Made by a program: the position numbers and the translations under genes
Assembly (NCBI GenBank): GCA_003021085.1
Contig: PXRE01000011.1
Location: forward strand, 1-61,508
DNA: 61,508 nucleotides
Direction of reading: 5' to 3'
Origin: Halobacteriales archaeon QS_1_68_20
GTDB lineage: Archaea > Halobacteriota > Halobacteria > Halobacteriales > PXRE01
Notes under the pieces: model-generated
Told to the model about the DNA's origin: nothing
The model's input: the letters and a program-made list of their open reading frames with translations, nothing else
Database searches by the model: none
In this document: positions 45,140-53,348 of the stretch, one piece after another
Layout: every line of letters begins with the position of its first letter
Position numbering within the stretch: the first letter of the stretch is position 1

Positions 45140-46186
45140 TTACAGTAAGAGGTCGGCGGCGTTCCCCGACAGGATGCGCTCGTCCAGGCCGTCCGCCGCG
45201 GCCGGGGAATCGGCGTTCCACAGCGGGTAGCCCGACCCGTAGAGGACGTTGTCTTCCCCCACCATCTCCACGAGCGTCCGGTAGGCGTCCCGGTCCTGTT
45301 CGCCCATCGGGTACGTCGTGGTGTAACAGTTCGACTCGAGGTACTCGTGGGGTTCTCGCTGCAGGTCAGGTGCGCCAAGGCGCGTTCCCGCGTTCCTGTA
45401 GTACCGGGTCGCCCGCCAGGCCGGGTGCAGGATCCACTCCGCCCCCTGGCCCGCCCACACGACGTCCAGGTCCGGGTGCCGGTCGAAGACGCCCTGGAAC
45501 ACCATGCTGACGAAGTTGGTCATGTGGTTCTGGACGAGGTTCGTCTCGTAGGTCACGTAGTGTTCCGGGCGTCCGAGCGACGTCTGCCGGTTGGTCGGCT
45601 GGCCCGAGGTGTGGACGATCAGCGGCAGATCGGCCGACGAGAGTTCCTCGTACACCGGTTCGTAGTACCGGTGACCCAGCGGCAGGTCGGTCCCTCCGTA
45701 GACGAGCGCGGCGACCATCCGGTCGTCGTCCGCCAGTCGGTCGATCTCCTCGACCGCGCGCCGGGGGTCGTCCATCGGGAGCACGATGGCCCCGTAGAAC
45801 TCGGAGGCCTCCGGCAGCCACTCGTCGACGAGCAACCGGTTGTAGCCCGCGGCCACCTCGGCGGCGTACTCCGGGTGCAACAGGCCGTTGACGTACGTGA
45901 TCTCGTGCCCGAGCAGGAGTGCCCCGTCGACGCCACGGTCGTCCAGCCGCGCGCGTAGCGCCTCCGGCGTCCGGTAGACGTCGGACTCGGTGTAGTCGCC
46001 GTCGGCGTCCCCCGGGGCGTCCTCGTTCCAGAACGCGTGGTACCAGGCCTCCGACGGCATGATCGCCCCGGCCAGTGGGTCGTCGGAGTACTCCTTGAGT
46101 CGGAGCCGGAGTTCCCACCTGTCGTCGACGTAAGAGAGCATCTCCGACGGATCCAGCGTCCACTGGTACACGCATACGTCGAACAT
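45140..46186 (-). CDS. Amidohydrolase family protein (second, divergent copy)
   Basis: 348 residues if started at MFDVCVYQWTLDPSEMLSYV. Amidohydrolase 2 motifs include GHEITYVNGLLHPEYA, MVAALVYGGTDLPLGHRYYE, PLIVHTSGQPTNRQ, HPDLDVVWAGQGAEWILH and VLYGSGYPLWNADSP. In the first motif the usual DxH is not obvious, so metal binding may differ from the copy at 43643. It converges with the Rieske gene. The start is uncertain because TATTTATG overlaps the ATG; an in-frame GTG/ATG further in is possible. Confidence 0.8.
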   Translation of the reverse strand: MFDVCVYQWTLDPSEMLSYVDDRWELRLRLKEYSDDPLAGAIMPSEAWYHAFWNEDAPGDADGDYTESDVYRTPEALRARLDDRGVDGALLLGHEITYVNGLLHPEYAAEVAAGYNRLLVDEWLPEASEFYGAIVLPMDDPRRAVEEIDRLADDDRMVAALVYGGTDLPLGHRYYEPVYEELSSADLPLIVHTSGQPTNRQTSLGRPEHYVTYETNLVQNHMTNFVSMVFQGVFDRHPDLDVVWAGQGAEWILHPAWRATRYYRNAGTRLGAPDLQREPHEYLESNCYTTTYPMGEQDRDAYRTLVEMVGEDNVLYGSGYPLWNADSPAAADGLDERILSGNAADLLL

Positions 46187-46248
46187 AAATACATTGCTCA
46201 ACTCGAAATACAATCGTCTTTCGATAGGTAGACGGCCGGAGGAGGGAG

Positions 46249-47826
46249 CTAGTCCAGCGAGATGTACCACGCTTCGATGATCGGGTCCTCGGACAAGAGC
46301 GCCTCGACCACCTCGTCGGGCACCGGTTCGTCGAGGCTGTAGACCGTCAGCGCCTCGCCGCCGATGGTCTCGCGGCCGTTGAACATCCCCGCGATGTTGA
46401 CGTCGTGGTTCCCCAGCACGGTTGCGACCAGGCCGATGACCCCCGGCTGGTCGAGGTTCCGGGAGATGAGCATGTGGCCGTGCGGGATCGCGTCGACGCG
46501 GTAGCCGTCGATGCGGACGATGCGGGGTTCGTCGCCCGTGAACAGCGTCCCGGAGATGCTGACCGACTCCTCGGCCGTCTCGACGGTGACCGTCAGGAGA
46601 CTCCGGAAGTCCTCGGTCTGGCGGGATCTGGACTCGGTGACGTCGACGCCGCGCTCCTCGGCGATCCGCGGCGCGTTGACGGCGTTGACCTGCCACTCCA
46701 GGGGCGCGAACACGCCCTGGAGGGCGCTGGCCGTGACGAACTCGACGTCCTCGTCGGCCACCTCGCCACGGTACTCCACCTCGACGTTAGCGACCCGACC
46801 GTCGACCAGTTGCGCGGCGATGCGGCCGGCGGTCCCCGCGAGGTCGACGTACGGCCGCAGGCGGCGGAACGTGCTCTCGTCGATGGAGGGGGCGTTCAGC
46901 GCGTTCGTCACCGGCCGCTCCTCGAGGGCCGCCAGCACCTGCTCGGCGATGCTCGTCGCGACGTTCTCCTGGGCGGCCGCCGTCGAGGCCCCCAGGTGCG
47001 GGGTTACGACGACGTCCTCGACGTCCAGTAGCGGGTTGTCCGGCGAGACGGGTTCCTCCGCGAACACGTCGACCGCGGCGCCGGCGAGGGTGCCCGCCTC
47101 GACCGCGCCGGCCAGCGCCGCCTCGTCGACGACGCCGCCGCGCGCGCAGTTGACGACGTACCCGCCCTCCAGGCGGGCGAGTTCGTCCGACCCGATCAGC
47201 CCCTCCGTCTCCGGAGTCAACGGCGTGTGGACGGTGACCACGTCCGCACGGTCCAGCACCTTCTCCAGGTCCGCGAGGTCGGCACCGAGTTGCCGGACGC
47301 GTTTCTCCGACACGTAAGGGTCGTAGACGACCAGGTCCATGCCGAGGCCGTCGAGTTTCCGGGCGACCTCCGACCCGACCCGGCCCATGCCGACGACGCC
47401 GAGGGTCTTGCCGGCGAGTTCGGTACCGAGGTAGTCGCTCTTCGCCCACTCGCCGTCCCGGAGGCGGGCGTGGGTCTGCGGGATGGACCGCGCCGTGGCG
47501 AACAGCATGGCGACGGTGTGCTCGGCCGCGGCGCGGACGTTGCCCTCCGGCGCGTTGGCGACGATCACGCCGTGTTCGGTGGCGGCGTCGATGTCGATGT
47601 TGTCCACGCCGATGCCCGCCCGCCCGACGATGACGAGGTCGGGAGCGGCCTCGAAGACGTCGCGGGTGACCTCGGTGCCCGACCGGACGATCAGCGCCTC
47701 CGCGTCCGCGACTGCGTCCAGGAGGTCCTCGTCCGCGAGGTCGTAGCCCGTCTCTACGTCGTGGCCCGCCTCGCGGAGTCGCTCGATGCCGGCGTCCGCG
47801 ATGGGGTCCGTGACGAGTACGTTCAT
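46249..47826 (-). CDS. serA: D-3-phosphoglycerate dehydrogenase
   Basis: 525 residues. The substrate- and NAD-binding domains have GRAGIGVDNIDIDAATEHG and VVGMGRVGSEVARKL, with catalytic R in NCARGGVVDE, E in DVFAEEPVSP and H in VTPHLGAST. The ASB domain and a C-terminal ACT domain (LISRNLDQPGVIGLVATVLG) are typical of long-form SerA, so feedback by serine is likely. It starts serine biosynthesis and is divergent from serB. Confidence 0.95.
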   Translation of the reverse strand: MNVLVTDPIADAGIERLREAGHDVETGYDLADEDLLDAVADAEALIVRSGTEVTRDVFEAAPDLVIVGRAGIGVDNIDIDAATEHGVIVANAPEGNVRAAAEHTVAMLFATARSIPQTHARLRDGEWAKSDYLGTELAGKTLGVVGMGRVGSEVARKLDGLGMDLVVYDPYVSEKRVRQLGADLADLEKVLDRADVVTVHTPLTPETEGLIGSDELARLEGGYVVNCARGGVVDEAALAGAVEAGTLAGAAVDVFAEEPVSPDNPLLDVEDVVVTPHLGASTAAAQENVATSIAEQVLAALEERPVTNALNAPSIDESTFRRLRPYVDLAGTAGRIAAQLVDGRVANVEVEYRGEVADEDVEFVTASALQGVFAPLEWQVNAVNAPRIAEERGVDVTESRSRQTEDFRSLLTVTVETAEESVSISGTLFTGDEPRIVRIDGYRVDAIPHGHMLISRNLDQPGVIGLVATVLGNHDVNIAGMFNGRETIGGEALTVYSLDEPVPDEVVEALLSEDPIIEAWYISLD

Positions 47827-47963
47827 GGATACTCGAAACCGACCGGAGCGGATAAGCGTGCCGTCAGCGGCGGACGTTGCGTCGGTGAGGCCGGGACCCC
47901 GCTGGCGACCGTTGCCACGGTCGCTCCATTTACACCCCGTCGGTGCCAACCGACACGTCCGCA

Positions 47964-48599
47964 ATGACCATCGTGGCGTTCGACTTCGACGGGACCCTCT
48001 CGGACTCGGAGATGACGGTGTTGCTCGGCGCGACCCGGGGCGTCGCCGACGAGATGGCGACCATCACCGAGCGGTCGATGAACGGGGAGATCGAGTACGC
48101 CGAGAGCCTCCGCCAGCGGGTCGACCTGCTTGGGGGTCTCGCCGAGAGCGAGGCGCGGACTGCGTTCGAGCAGGTCGAACTCCAGCCCGGGGCGGCCGAC
48201 GTGCTGGCGGACCTCCGGGCGGCCGGCCACGAGGTCGTGATCCTGACCGGCGGGTTCGAGCGCGGGGTCGCCGCCGCCCTGGACCGCGCGGGCGTCTCGG
48301 TCGACGAAATCGTCGCCAACCGCCTCCCGGTCGCGGACGGCGCGCTCACCGGCGAGGTGGAAGGGTCGCTGATCGAAGGCACGAAGGACGACGCGCTCGT
48401 CCGGGTCGCCGACGAGCACGGGGTCGACCTGGCAGAGACGGTCGCGGTCGGTGACGGCGCCAACGACCTGCCGATGCTGGAGGTGGCCGGCCTGGCGGTC
48501 GGGTTCCGGCCGAAATCTGTCGTCGAATCGCAGTCGGACGTGGTCGTCGAGTCGATGGACGAGTTACGGGAGGTGCTCGGCGAGCAGGAACTGCTGTAA
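47964..48599 (+). CDS. serB: Phosphoserine phosphatase (HAD family)
   Basis: 211 residues. HAD motif 1 is FDFDGTLSDSE, motif 2 VILTGGFER, K in EGTKDDALV, and motif 4 VAVGDGANDLPMLEVAGLAV. It hydrolyses phosphoserine to serine, the last step of the pathway that begins with the divergently encoded serA. An in-frame GTG seven codons upstream is rejected because the first motif normally begins near the N-terminus. Confidence 0.9.
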   Translation: MTIVAFDFDGTLSDSEMTVLLGATRGVADEMATITERSMNGEIEYAESLRQRVDLLGGLAESEARTAFEQVELQPGAADVLADLRAAGHEVVILTGGFERGVAAALDRAGVSVDEIVANRLPVADGALTGEVEGSLIEGTKDDALVRVADEHGVDLAETVAVGDGANDLPMLEVAGLAVGFRPKSVVESQSDVVVESMDELREVLGEQELL

Positions 48600-48640
48600 T
48601 CGGGGCCGTCGAACCGTATATGAACATATGTGCATATGTG

Positions 48641-48647
48641 CATATAA
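48641..48647 (+). promoter_or_regulatory. TATA box for structured RNA copy B
   Basis: CATATAA, at the end of an AT-rich string after serB, centred 24 bases before GGCGCGCGC at 48668. RNA copy A has the same distance. Confidence 0.6.
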
Positions 48648-48667
48648 CCCCGATCAGCCGTAGCGGT

Positions 48668-48855
48668 GGCGCGCGCGAGCAACGCGCGCGAGGGACGAGC
48701 ACCGGAACGAGGTGAGGAGCGCAGTCGGCTGGGGAGGGCGTGGCCATCCCTAGGTCAAGTGGTCGCTAGCGTCGATCCCCGAGCGAACCGGCAAGACTAG
48801 CGGCATGCAAGACCTAGGGGTCTACCTCACCCTCCCCACGTTGCTCGCGCGCGCC
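48668..48855 (+). ncRNA. Structured RNA gene, copy B (novel family)
   Basis: No coding frame. The ends are joined by a perfect 17-base stem: GGCGCGCGCGAGCAACG at 48668-48684 pairs with CGTTGCTCGCGCGCGCC at 48839-48855. Inside, GGGGAGGG (48731) pairs with CCCTCCCC (48830), then CCCTAGGTC (48748) with GACCTAGGG (48811), then GTCGCTAG (48762) with CTAGCGGC (48797), leaving a 26-base terminal loop. The core matches copy A almost base for base, while the outer arms differ and each closes by its own pairing. It lies between serB and aspartate kinase. It does not resemble SRP, RNase P, tRNA or box C/D RNA. It could be a stable small RNA or a mobile palindromic element. Confidence 0.65.
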
Positions 48856-48887
48856 CTGAATTTACCTTGGACACACGAAAAGCCGCC

Positions 48888-50069
48888 TCAGTCGAACGTC
48901 TCGTGGATCACGTCGAGAGCGCGGTTGCGGGCCTCCCAGTCGACGACGATGGCGACCGACGTCGCGGAGGTGATCAGGTCCCTGACGTTGATCCGCTCGT
49001 CGGCGAGCGGGTCGACCATCGACCTGAGGACGCCGGGCTGGTCCGGGAGTTCGCCGCCGGTGACGCGGATGACCGCCAGGTCCTCGATGACGGTCACGCT
49101 GGACATCGACTCGTCGTCGACGACCTCGCGGTGGAGGACGTCCTCGGCGCGTTCGGCGACCGACTCCTCGACGTAGAACGTCACCGAGTCCATCCCGCTG
49201 GCGACGGCGTCGACGTTGATCCCCGCCTCGGCCAGCGCGCTCGACAGCGCCGCGAGGATACCGGGCTGGTTCCGGATGGCCCGTCCGGCCACCGTGAGAC
49301 ACGCCAGCGGCGAGTCCGCCAGGTCGACGAGGTTCTCGAACTCGCCCTCGACGCTGGTGCCGCCCGCGAGCAGGTCGCCGTGCTGGTAGTGGACGACCCT
49401 GACGTCCAGGTCCTCGGTCTTGTACGACAGCGCCGACGGCGCGATCACCTCCGCACCGCGAAAGGAGAGGTTCCGCAACTCGTCGACGGTGATCTCCGCG
49501 ACGTTGCGGGCGCCCTCCACGACGCGGGGGTCGCCCGTCATCACCCCCTCGACGTCGGTGACGATGACCACCTCGTCGGCGTCGGCGTACCGGCCGAGCA
49601 TCACGGCGGTCGTGTCCGATCCGCCCCTGCCGAGCGTGGTCACGTTGCCGTCGTGGTCCTCGGCGAGGAAGCCGGCGACGACCGGGACCGTCTCGTCCAG
49701 GCCGTCGACGAGCGCGACCGACCGGTCGCGGGTGGCCTCCACGTCGACCTCGCCGTGGCTGTCGGTGACGATGGGCCAGTCGTCGTCGCCGGGTTCGAGA
49801 AAGCGAGCGTCGACGTCGCGGGCGCGCAACGCGGCCGCGAGCATGCGGACGCTGGTCCGCTCGCCCATGCTGACGATCTCGGCGCGGTCGGCCTCGTCGG
49901 CGTCGAAGGTGATCTCGTTGAGCAGTTCGTCGGTGGCGTTACCCATGGCGCTGGCGACGACCACGATCTCGTGGCCCTGGGCCACGGCGTCCGCGATGGA
50001 GTCGGCCGCCCGGTTCACCCGGTCGCCGCTGCCGAGGCTAGTGCCCCCGAACTTCGCTACTACCCGCAC
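48888..50069 (-). CDS. lysC: Aspartate kinase
   Basis: 393 residues with a GTG start (RVVAKFGGTSLGSGDRV). The amino-acid kinase motifs are KFGGTSLGSG, EIVSMGERTSVRMLAAA and TTLGRGGSDTTAVML. Two ACT domains at the C-terminus suggest feedback control by lysine or threonine. It phosphorylates aspartate as the first step to threonine, methionine and lysine; thrC of the same pathway is at 19734. The gap to RNA copy B is 33 bases on the opposite strand. Confidence 0.95.
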   Translation of the reverse strand: MRVVAKFGGTSLGSGDRVNRAADSIADAVAQGHEIVVVASAMGNATDELLNEITFDADEADRAEIVSMGERTSVRMLAAALRARDVDARFLEPGDDDWPIVTDSHGEVDVEATRDRSVALVDGLDETVPVVAGFLAEDHDGNVTTLGRGGSDTTAVMLGRYADADEVVIVTDVEGVMTGDPRVVEGARNVAEITVDELRNLSFRGAEVIAPSALSYKTEDLDVRVVHYQHGDLLAGGTSVEGEFENLVDLADSPLACLTVAGRAIRNQPGILAALSSALAEAGINVDAVASGMDSVTFYVEESVAERAEDVLHREVVDDESMSSVTVIEDLAVIRVTGGELPDQPGVLRSMVDPLADERINVRDLITSATSVAIVVDWEARNRALDVIHETFD

Positions 50070-50222
50070 GGTCGTCCCCCCGCTCGGTTCCGTTCGCCGG
50101 TCATAGGCGGACCTTACCGAGCGACCGGGATAACCTTGTCCATGGCAGGGATTGTTGCGACGAGAACGATTACTCCCCGTCGAAGCCGCCCACCCGGACC
50201 GGCGAGACGAGACTCCGTTCGG

Positions 50223-51461
50223 TTAGCGGCGGGACTCTGCCTCGCTCGTGACGGCGATCGTTCCCCCATCCTTGGAGACGGTGACCGCGTCGACGAAGTC
50301 GGCTCCACCGGCAACGATTGCAACCGTCGTTTCGTCGACCCGGACGAGGCGGTAGATCGTCCCTCCCGTACGCCAGCCCTCATCCGTCGGCGTCGCTCGC
50401 GCACCGAAATACCGCTCGAGGGCCACCCGTAGTTCCGAGGCATTTCGCTCGTCCGTCATCCGGATCACCCAAACGTTGCCCGATTCGGAATTCGAGCCGA
50501 CGACGGTGTCGTTTGCCCATCCCGTCGCTGCCGACGCCGCGGCCGATTCGTTCAATTCGGTGGCGAGCATCACGCGCAGGAAATGTTCGCCCGCTGGTCG
50601 GACAGCCTTCGTCCACGAGTCGCCGACGTCGACGCGGAGTGGTCGGGAGGCGTCCCAGTCGTGGCCGTGAAGGAGTTGTCCCGAACTCCAGGGCGGATCA
50701 TCGTAAACTTGTGAGAGGTCCTTCGGTGAATCGATCCGCTGGGCGACGTACTGATAGCCGAAGTAATAGTGCGATGCTCCCAGTTTTACCGAATTCCGGG
50801 TCGCGTCGACGTACGACGACTTCCTGTCGGCGACTGGGTCAAGACTCGGCAGGTACCTTTCGGCGTAGACGACTTCCACGTACGTCGCTGCCCCCTCTTG
50901 GATCGGATGCTGGAGATGAATGCTTTCTGGAGGTAGCGAAAGCGAGTCCGGTTGAACGTAGTGTTCAAACTCGTGGACGAGCGTCTTCTCGATCTCGGCA
51001 GCGGTGCCACCGTTCGGATAAATGATGACGCCGCTGGTACTCGACCTGCCGGCCGGTCCCTCGTAGTCGTCGGGTCCGACCTCGAACCGCCCGAAGCCCA
51101 TCCGCTCGACGAACGAACGAGGGAGATCCGGCGATTGGGGTACTGCCGTTCTGGTTTCGTTCGGTAACGAGCGAACCTCGACGGCTGGCGGTGGCACTTC
51201 AGCAGGATCGAGTCCCCGTAGTTCAAGGAACCGGTGCCAAACGGCCGTTACGTCGACCGGAAGCGATCCGCCGTTGACCGACACCTCGTGGGAATCGGTC
51301 GGAGTTGGCGTGGAAGGCGATGGTGAGGATTGCGTGGCACTTGGTGTTGCCGTGGCGTCGGTGACGTTCGTAGGAGTCGTTTCCTGCGTCCCGGGAGGAA
51401 ACGTGCAGCCGGATATAATAATGCTCAAACAAATTGCAAATACGAGGACGGACCTCCTCAT
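50223..51461 (-). CDS. Lipoprotein with HExxH metallopeptidase motif (first copy)
   Basis: 412 residues. Signal peptide MRRSVLVFAICLSIIISGC with lipobox Cys at 19, then a Thr/Pro/Ser-rich linker to about residue 60. The catalytic zinc motif is HEFEHYVQ (H163, E164, H167), and QEGAATYVE downstream supplies the likely third ligand, so it is a gluzincin-like membrane-anchored protease. It lies 12 bases after the first cysteine-rich preprotein and is co-transcribed with it. A paralogue with the same layout is at 54050. It may mature the preproteins outside the cell. Confidence 0.82.
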   Translation of the reverse strand: MRRSVLVFAICLSIIISGCTFPPGTQETTPTNVTDATATPSATQSSPSPSTPTPTDSHEVSVNGGSLPVDVTAVWHRFLELRGLDPAEVPPPAVEVRSLPNETRTAVPQSPDLPRSFVERMGFGRFEVGPDDYEGPAGRSSTSGVIIYPNGGTAAEIEKTLVHEFEHYVQPDSLSLPPESIHLQHPIQEGAATYVEVVYAERYLPSLDPVADRKSSYVDATRNSVKLGASHYYFGYQYVAQRIDSPKDLSQVYDDPPWSSGQLLHGHDWDASRPLRVDVGDSWTKAVRPAGEHFLRVMLATELNESAAASAATGWANDTVVGSNSESGNVWVIRMTDERNASELRVALERYFGARATPTDEGWRTGGTIYRLVRVDETTVAIVAGGADFVDAVTVSKDGGTIAVTSEAESRR

Positions 51462-51473
51462 GCTATTCCCTCA

Positions 51474-52238
51474 TCAACAGATGTTGCAGGCGTTACAACA
51501 GGCTTCGTAGTCCTCACCCATGCACCAATTACCGAGTTTCTCATCCCAATAACAGGTTGTGTCACAACAATGGACCTCGTATTCACAAATACCACAATAG
51601 TTGATGTCACAGCGGCATACTTTGCAAACAGGACCCGTCATACAGGTATTTATTGTAACGTCGTCTCGATCGGGATCATAGATCGTTTGCTCGCTAGTCG
51701 TTTCGCCAGTTTGTCCGGAGGACGAGGATTCACCTGCTTGCTCGACGATCGCGTAACTACGACCCACCTGTGGCTGGACGACGATCAACACGTCGTGGTC
51801 GTTCGTCGTCGTCGAGATCATGATGTGCGCCGTTGCCGTCCCGTCTTGTTTTGCTACAGACACCGTAGTCCCTTGTGTACTCTTCCCATATTCAGCCGGG
51901 TCCTTGAGTTCTTCTACCGGGAGATCGTCGATCGATGGGGACGCGAGGATTCCCTCGTTAGTCAATATCTGAAGTAATTCGCTGCTGTGGGCTTTCAACG
52001 ACCGACGAACCTCAGCCCGAGTATTATATGCCTCCATCGCCTTTCGCAATTTGGCTGCATCTACATTTGAATCGGCAATTACTGTTTCTGGCATCACGGC
52101 TACGCTTCCAACACCAAACGCGGTTCCTGTCGACTTCCGCAAAAACGACCGCCGATTCACTGACGGTCGACTCGAGCCCCCAGCCGATCCCTCATTATCC
52201 TTTTTCTCACCACTCAATCGCCCATTATTGTCTCTCAT
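51474..52238 (-). CDS. Halocin C8-like preprotein with 14-cysteine C-terminus (first copy)
   Basis: 254 residues. Tat signal RRSFLRK at residues 29-35, then a hydrophobic stretch (GVGSVAVMPETVIAD). A middle domain of about 140 residues (LRKAMEAYNTRAEVRRSLK; ATAHIMISTTTNDHDVLIVV) is followed by the final 60 residues with 14 cysteines, including CEYEVHCCDTTC and the end ACCNACNIC. Halocin C8 is made as a Tat-exported preprotein with an N-terminal immunity part and a cysteine-rich C-terminal bacteriocin; this copy has the same order. TATATAAATATAT upstream is a good TATA box. Confidence 0.65.
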   Translation of the reverse strand: MRDNNGRLSGEKKDNEGSAGGSSRPSVNRRSFLRKSTGTAFGVGSVAVMPETVIADSNVDAAKLRKAMEAYNTRAEVRRSLKAHSSELLQILTNEGILASPSIDDLPVEELKDPAEYGKSTQGTTVSVAKQDGTATAHIMISTTTNDHDVLIVVQPQVGRSYAIVEQAGESSSSGQTGETTSEQTIYDPDRDDVTINTCMTGPVCKVCRCDINYCGICEYEVHCCDTTCYWDEKLGNWCMGEDYEACCNACNIC

Positions 52239-52435
52239 AGCATTAACAAAAGTGTAATATATTTATATATTTCTTGGGGTTTTCTTGTATCAAACCTTAG
52301 ACTCATAAGGCCTCTGTTGCACTCAAAGTATCGTCGTTTCCTCGATCCCGAGTGGTGCGGTGCAACCCACCGTGAATACGGTAACGCAAATGGCGATTTT
52401 TCAGAACAGTCGACTTCATGATGTCTTCTTAACTG
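52239..52435. promoter_or_regulatory. Intergenic region between the two cysteine-rich preprotein genes
   Basis: 197 bases. The minus-strand TATA element TATATAAATATAT (about 52258-52270) serves the first copy. Around 52310-52325 GCCTCTGTTGCACTC resembles an insertion-sequence end, but no transposase is present. No gene seen. Confidence 0.4.
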
Positions 52436-53200
52436 TTAACATTGACCACAGGCCCCACAACAATAAATAGAAAAATCCTCATAAGGGCAATAATCCTTCA
52501 GCTTATCTCCCCAGTAACAATAGGTATCACAGCAATGAACTTCGAATACGCATGTTTTGCAGAAATTGATTTCACACCCACAAGGTTTACAGACTTGGCC
52601 CACAACACAAGCGTCGATGGTGACCTCCTCCTGATCGGGGTCATAGATGGTCGGACTGTTATCCATTTCACTAGTTGTTGTAGTCCTCCCCCCAGCAGGT
52701 TTGACGATTGCGTAGCTCCGGGCCACCTGTGGCTGGACGACGATCAACACGCTATGGTCTTCAGTCGTCGTCGATATCACAATGTGTGCAGTCGCTGTCC
52801 CGTCCTGCGCTGCCACAGACACCAACGTTCCATTGGAAGCCTTAACATATTCTTTCGTATCCTTGACCTCTCCGACTGGCAGATTCCGGATTGATGGTGA
52901 GGTAAGTATGTTCTCGTCAGCCAATGTTTGGAGCAATTCGTCGCTGTGGACCCGCAGCGCCCGCTTGACGTCACTTGGCGTATCGTACGCCTCCATCGCT
53001 TCCTGCAAGGCCGATTCGTCGACATCTGGATAAGCCATTGCAGTTCCCGACATCGCAGCGATACTGCCAACACCGAACGTGGTTCCCGTCGACTTCCGCA
53101 AAAACGACCGCCGATTCACTGACGGTCGACCTGAGCCCCCCGCCGATTCCCCACTATTTTCTTGCTTACCAACCGACCACTGGCGAATTTTTCGTATCAT
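52436..53200 (-). CDS. Halocin C8-like preprotein with 14-cysteine C-terminus (second copy)
   Basis: 254 residues with the same layout as the copy downstream. Tat motif RRSFLRK starts at residue 30, followed by a middle domain (EAMEAYDTPSDVKRALRVHS, ATAHIVISTTTEDHSVLIVV) and a 60-residue tail. The 14 cysteines fall at identical spacings (CVFEVHCCDTYC, final CCGACGQC). Between copies the middle domain is more similar than most of the tail residues, while the cysteines are invariant. This looks like diversifying paired toxins. Expressed from an AT-rich promoter at about 53210-53250. Confidence 0.65.
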   Translation of the reverse strand: MIRKIRQWSVGKQENSGESAGGSGRPSVNRRSFLRKSTGTTFGVGSIAAMSGTAMAYPDVDESALQEAMEAYDTPSDVKRALRVHSDELLQTLADENILTSPSIRNLPVGEVKDTKEYVKASNGTLVSVAAQDGTATAHIVISTTTEDHSVLIVVQPQVARSYAIVKPAGGRTTTTSEMDNSPTIYDPDQEEVTIDACVVGQVCKPCGCEINFCKTCVFEVHCCDTYCYWGDKLKDYCPYEDFSIYCCGACGQC

Positions 53201-53348
53201 CGGATATATGTTATAATTCTACGACTTGATTGTTACGATACTGCATTATCACCTGTATTGTGATTTTTTTATTACTATTTTTTAATTTTTCCTCGGTTAC
53301 TTACTATTATGGTATTGTACTATATTTGAGGCACTAAATACGACGGGA
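53201..53348. promoter_or_regulatory. AT-rich intergenic region upstream of the second preprotein
   Basis: 148 bases, strongly AT-rich (GATTTTTTTATTACTATTTT near 53262). It holds the promoter of the second preprotein on the minus strand and the terminator region of the upstream membrane-protein gene. Confidence 0.4.

Noticed and set aside
52305..52360. Insertion-sequence end (GCCTCTGTTGCACTC) between the preprotein genes
   Set aside because: No matching opposite end, no transposase and no target duplication were seen; at most a relic.
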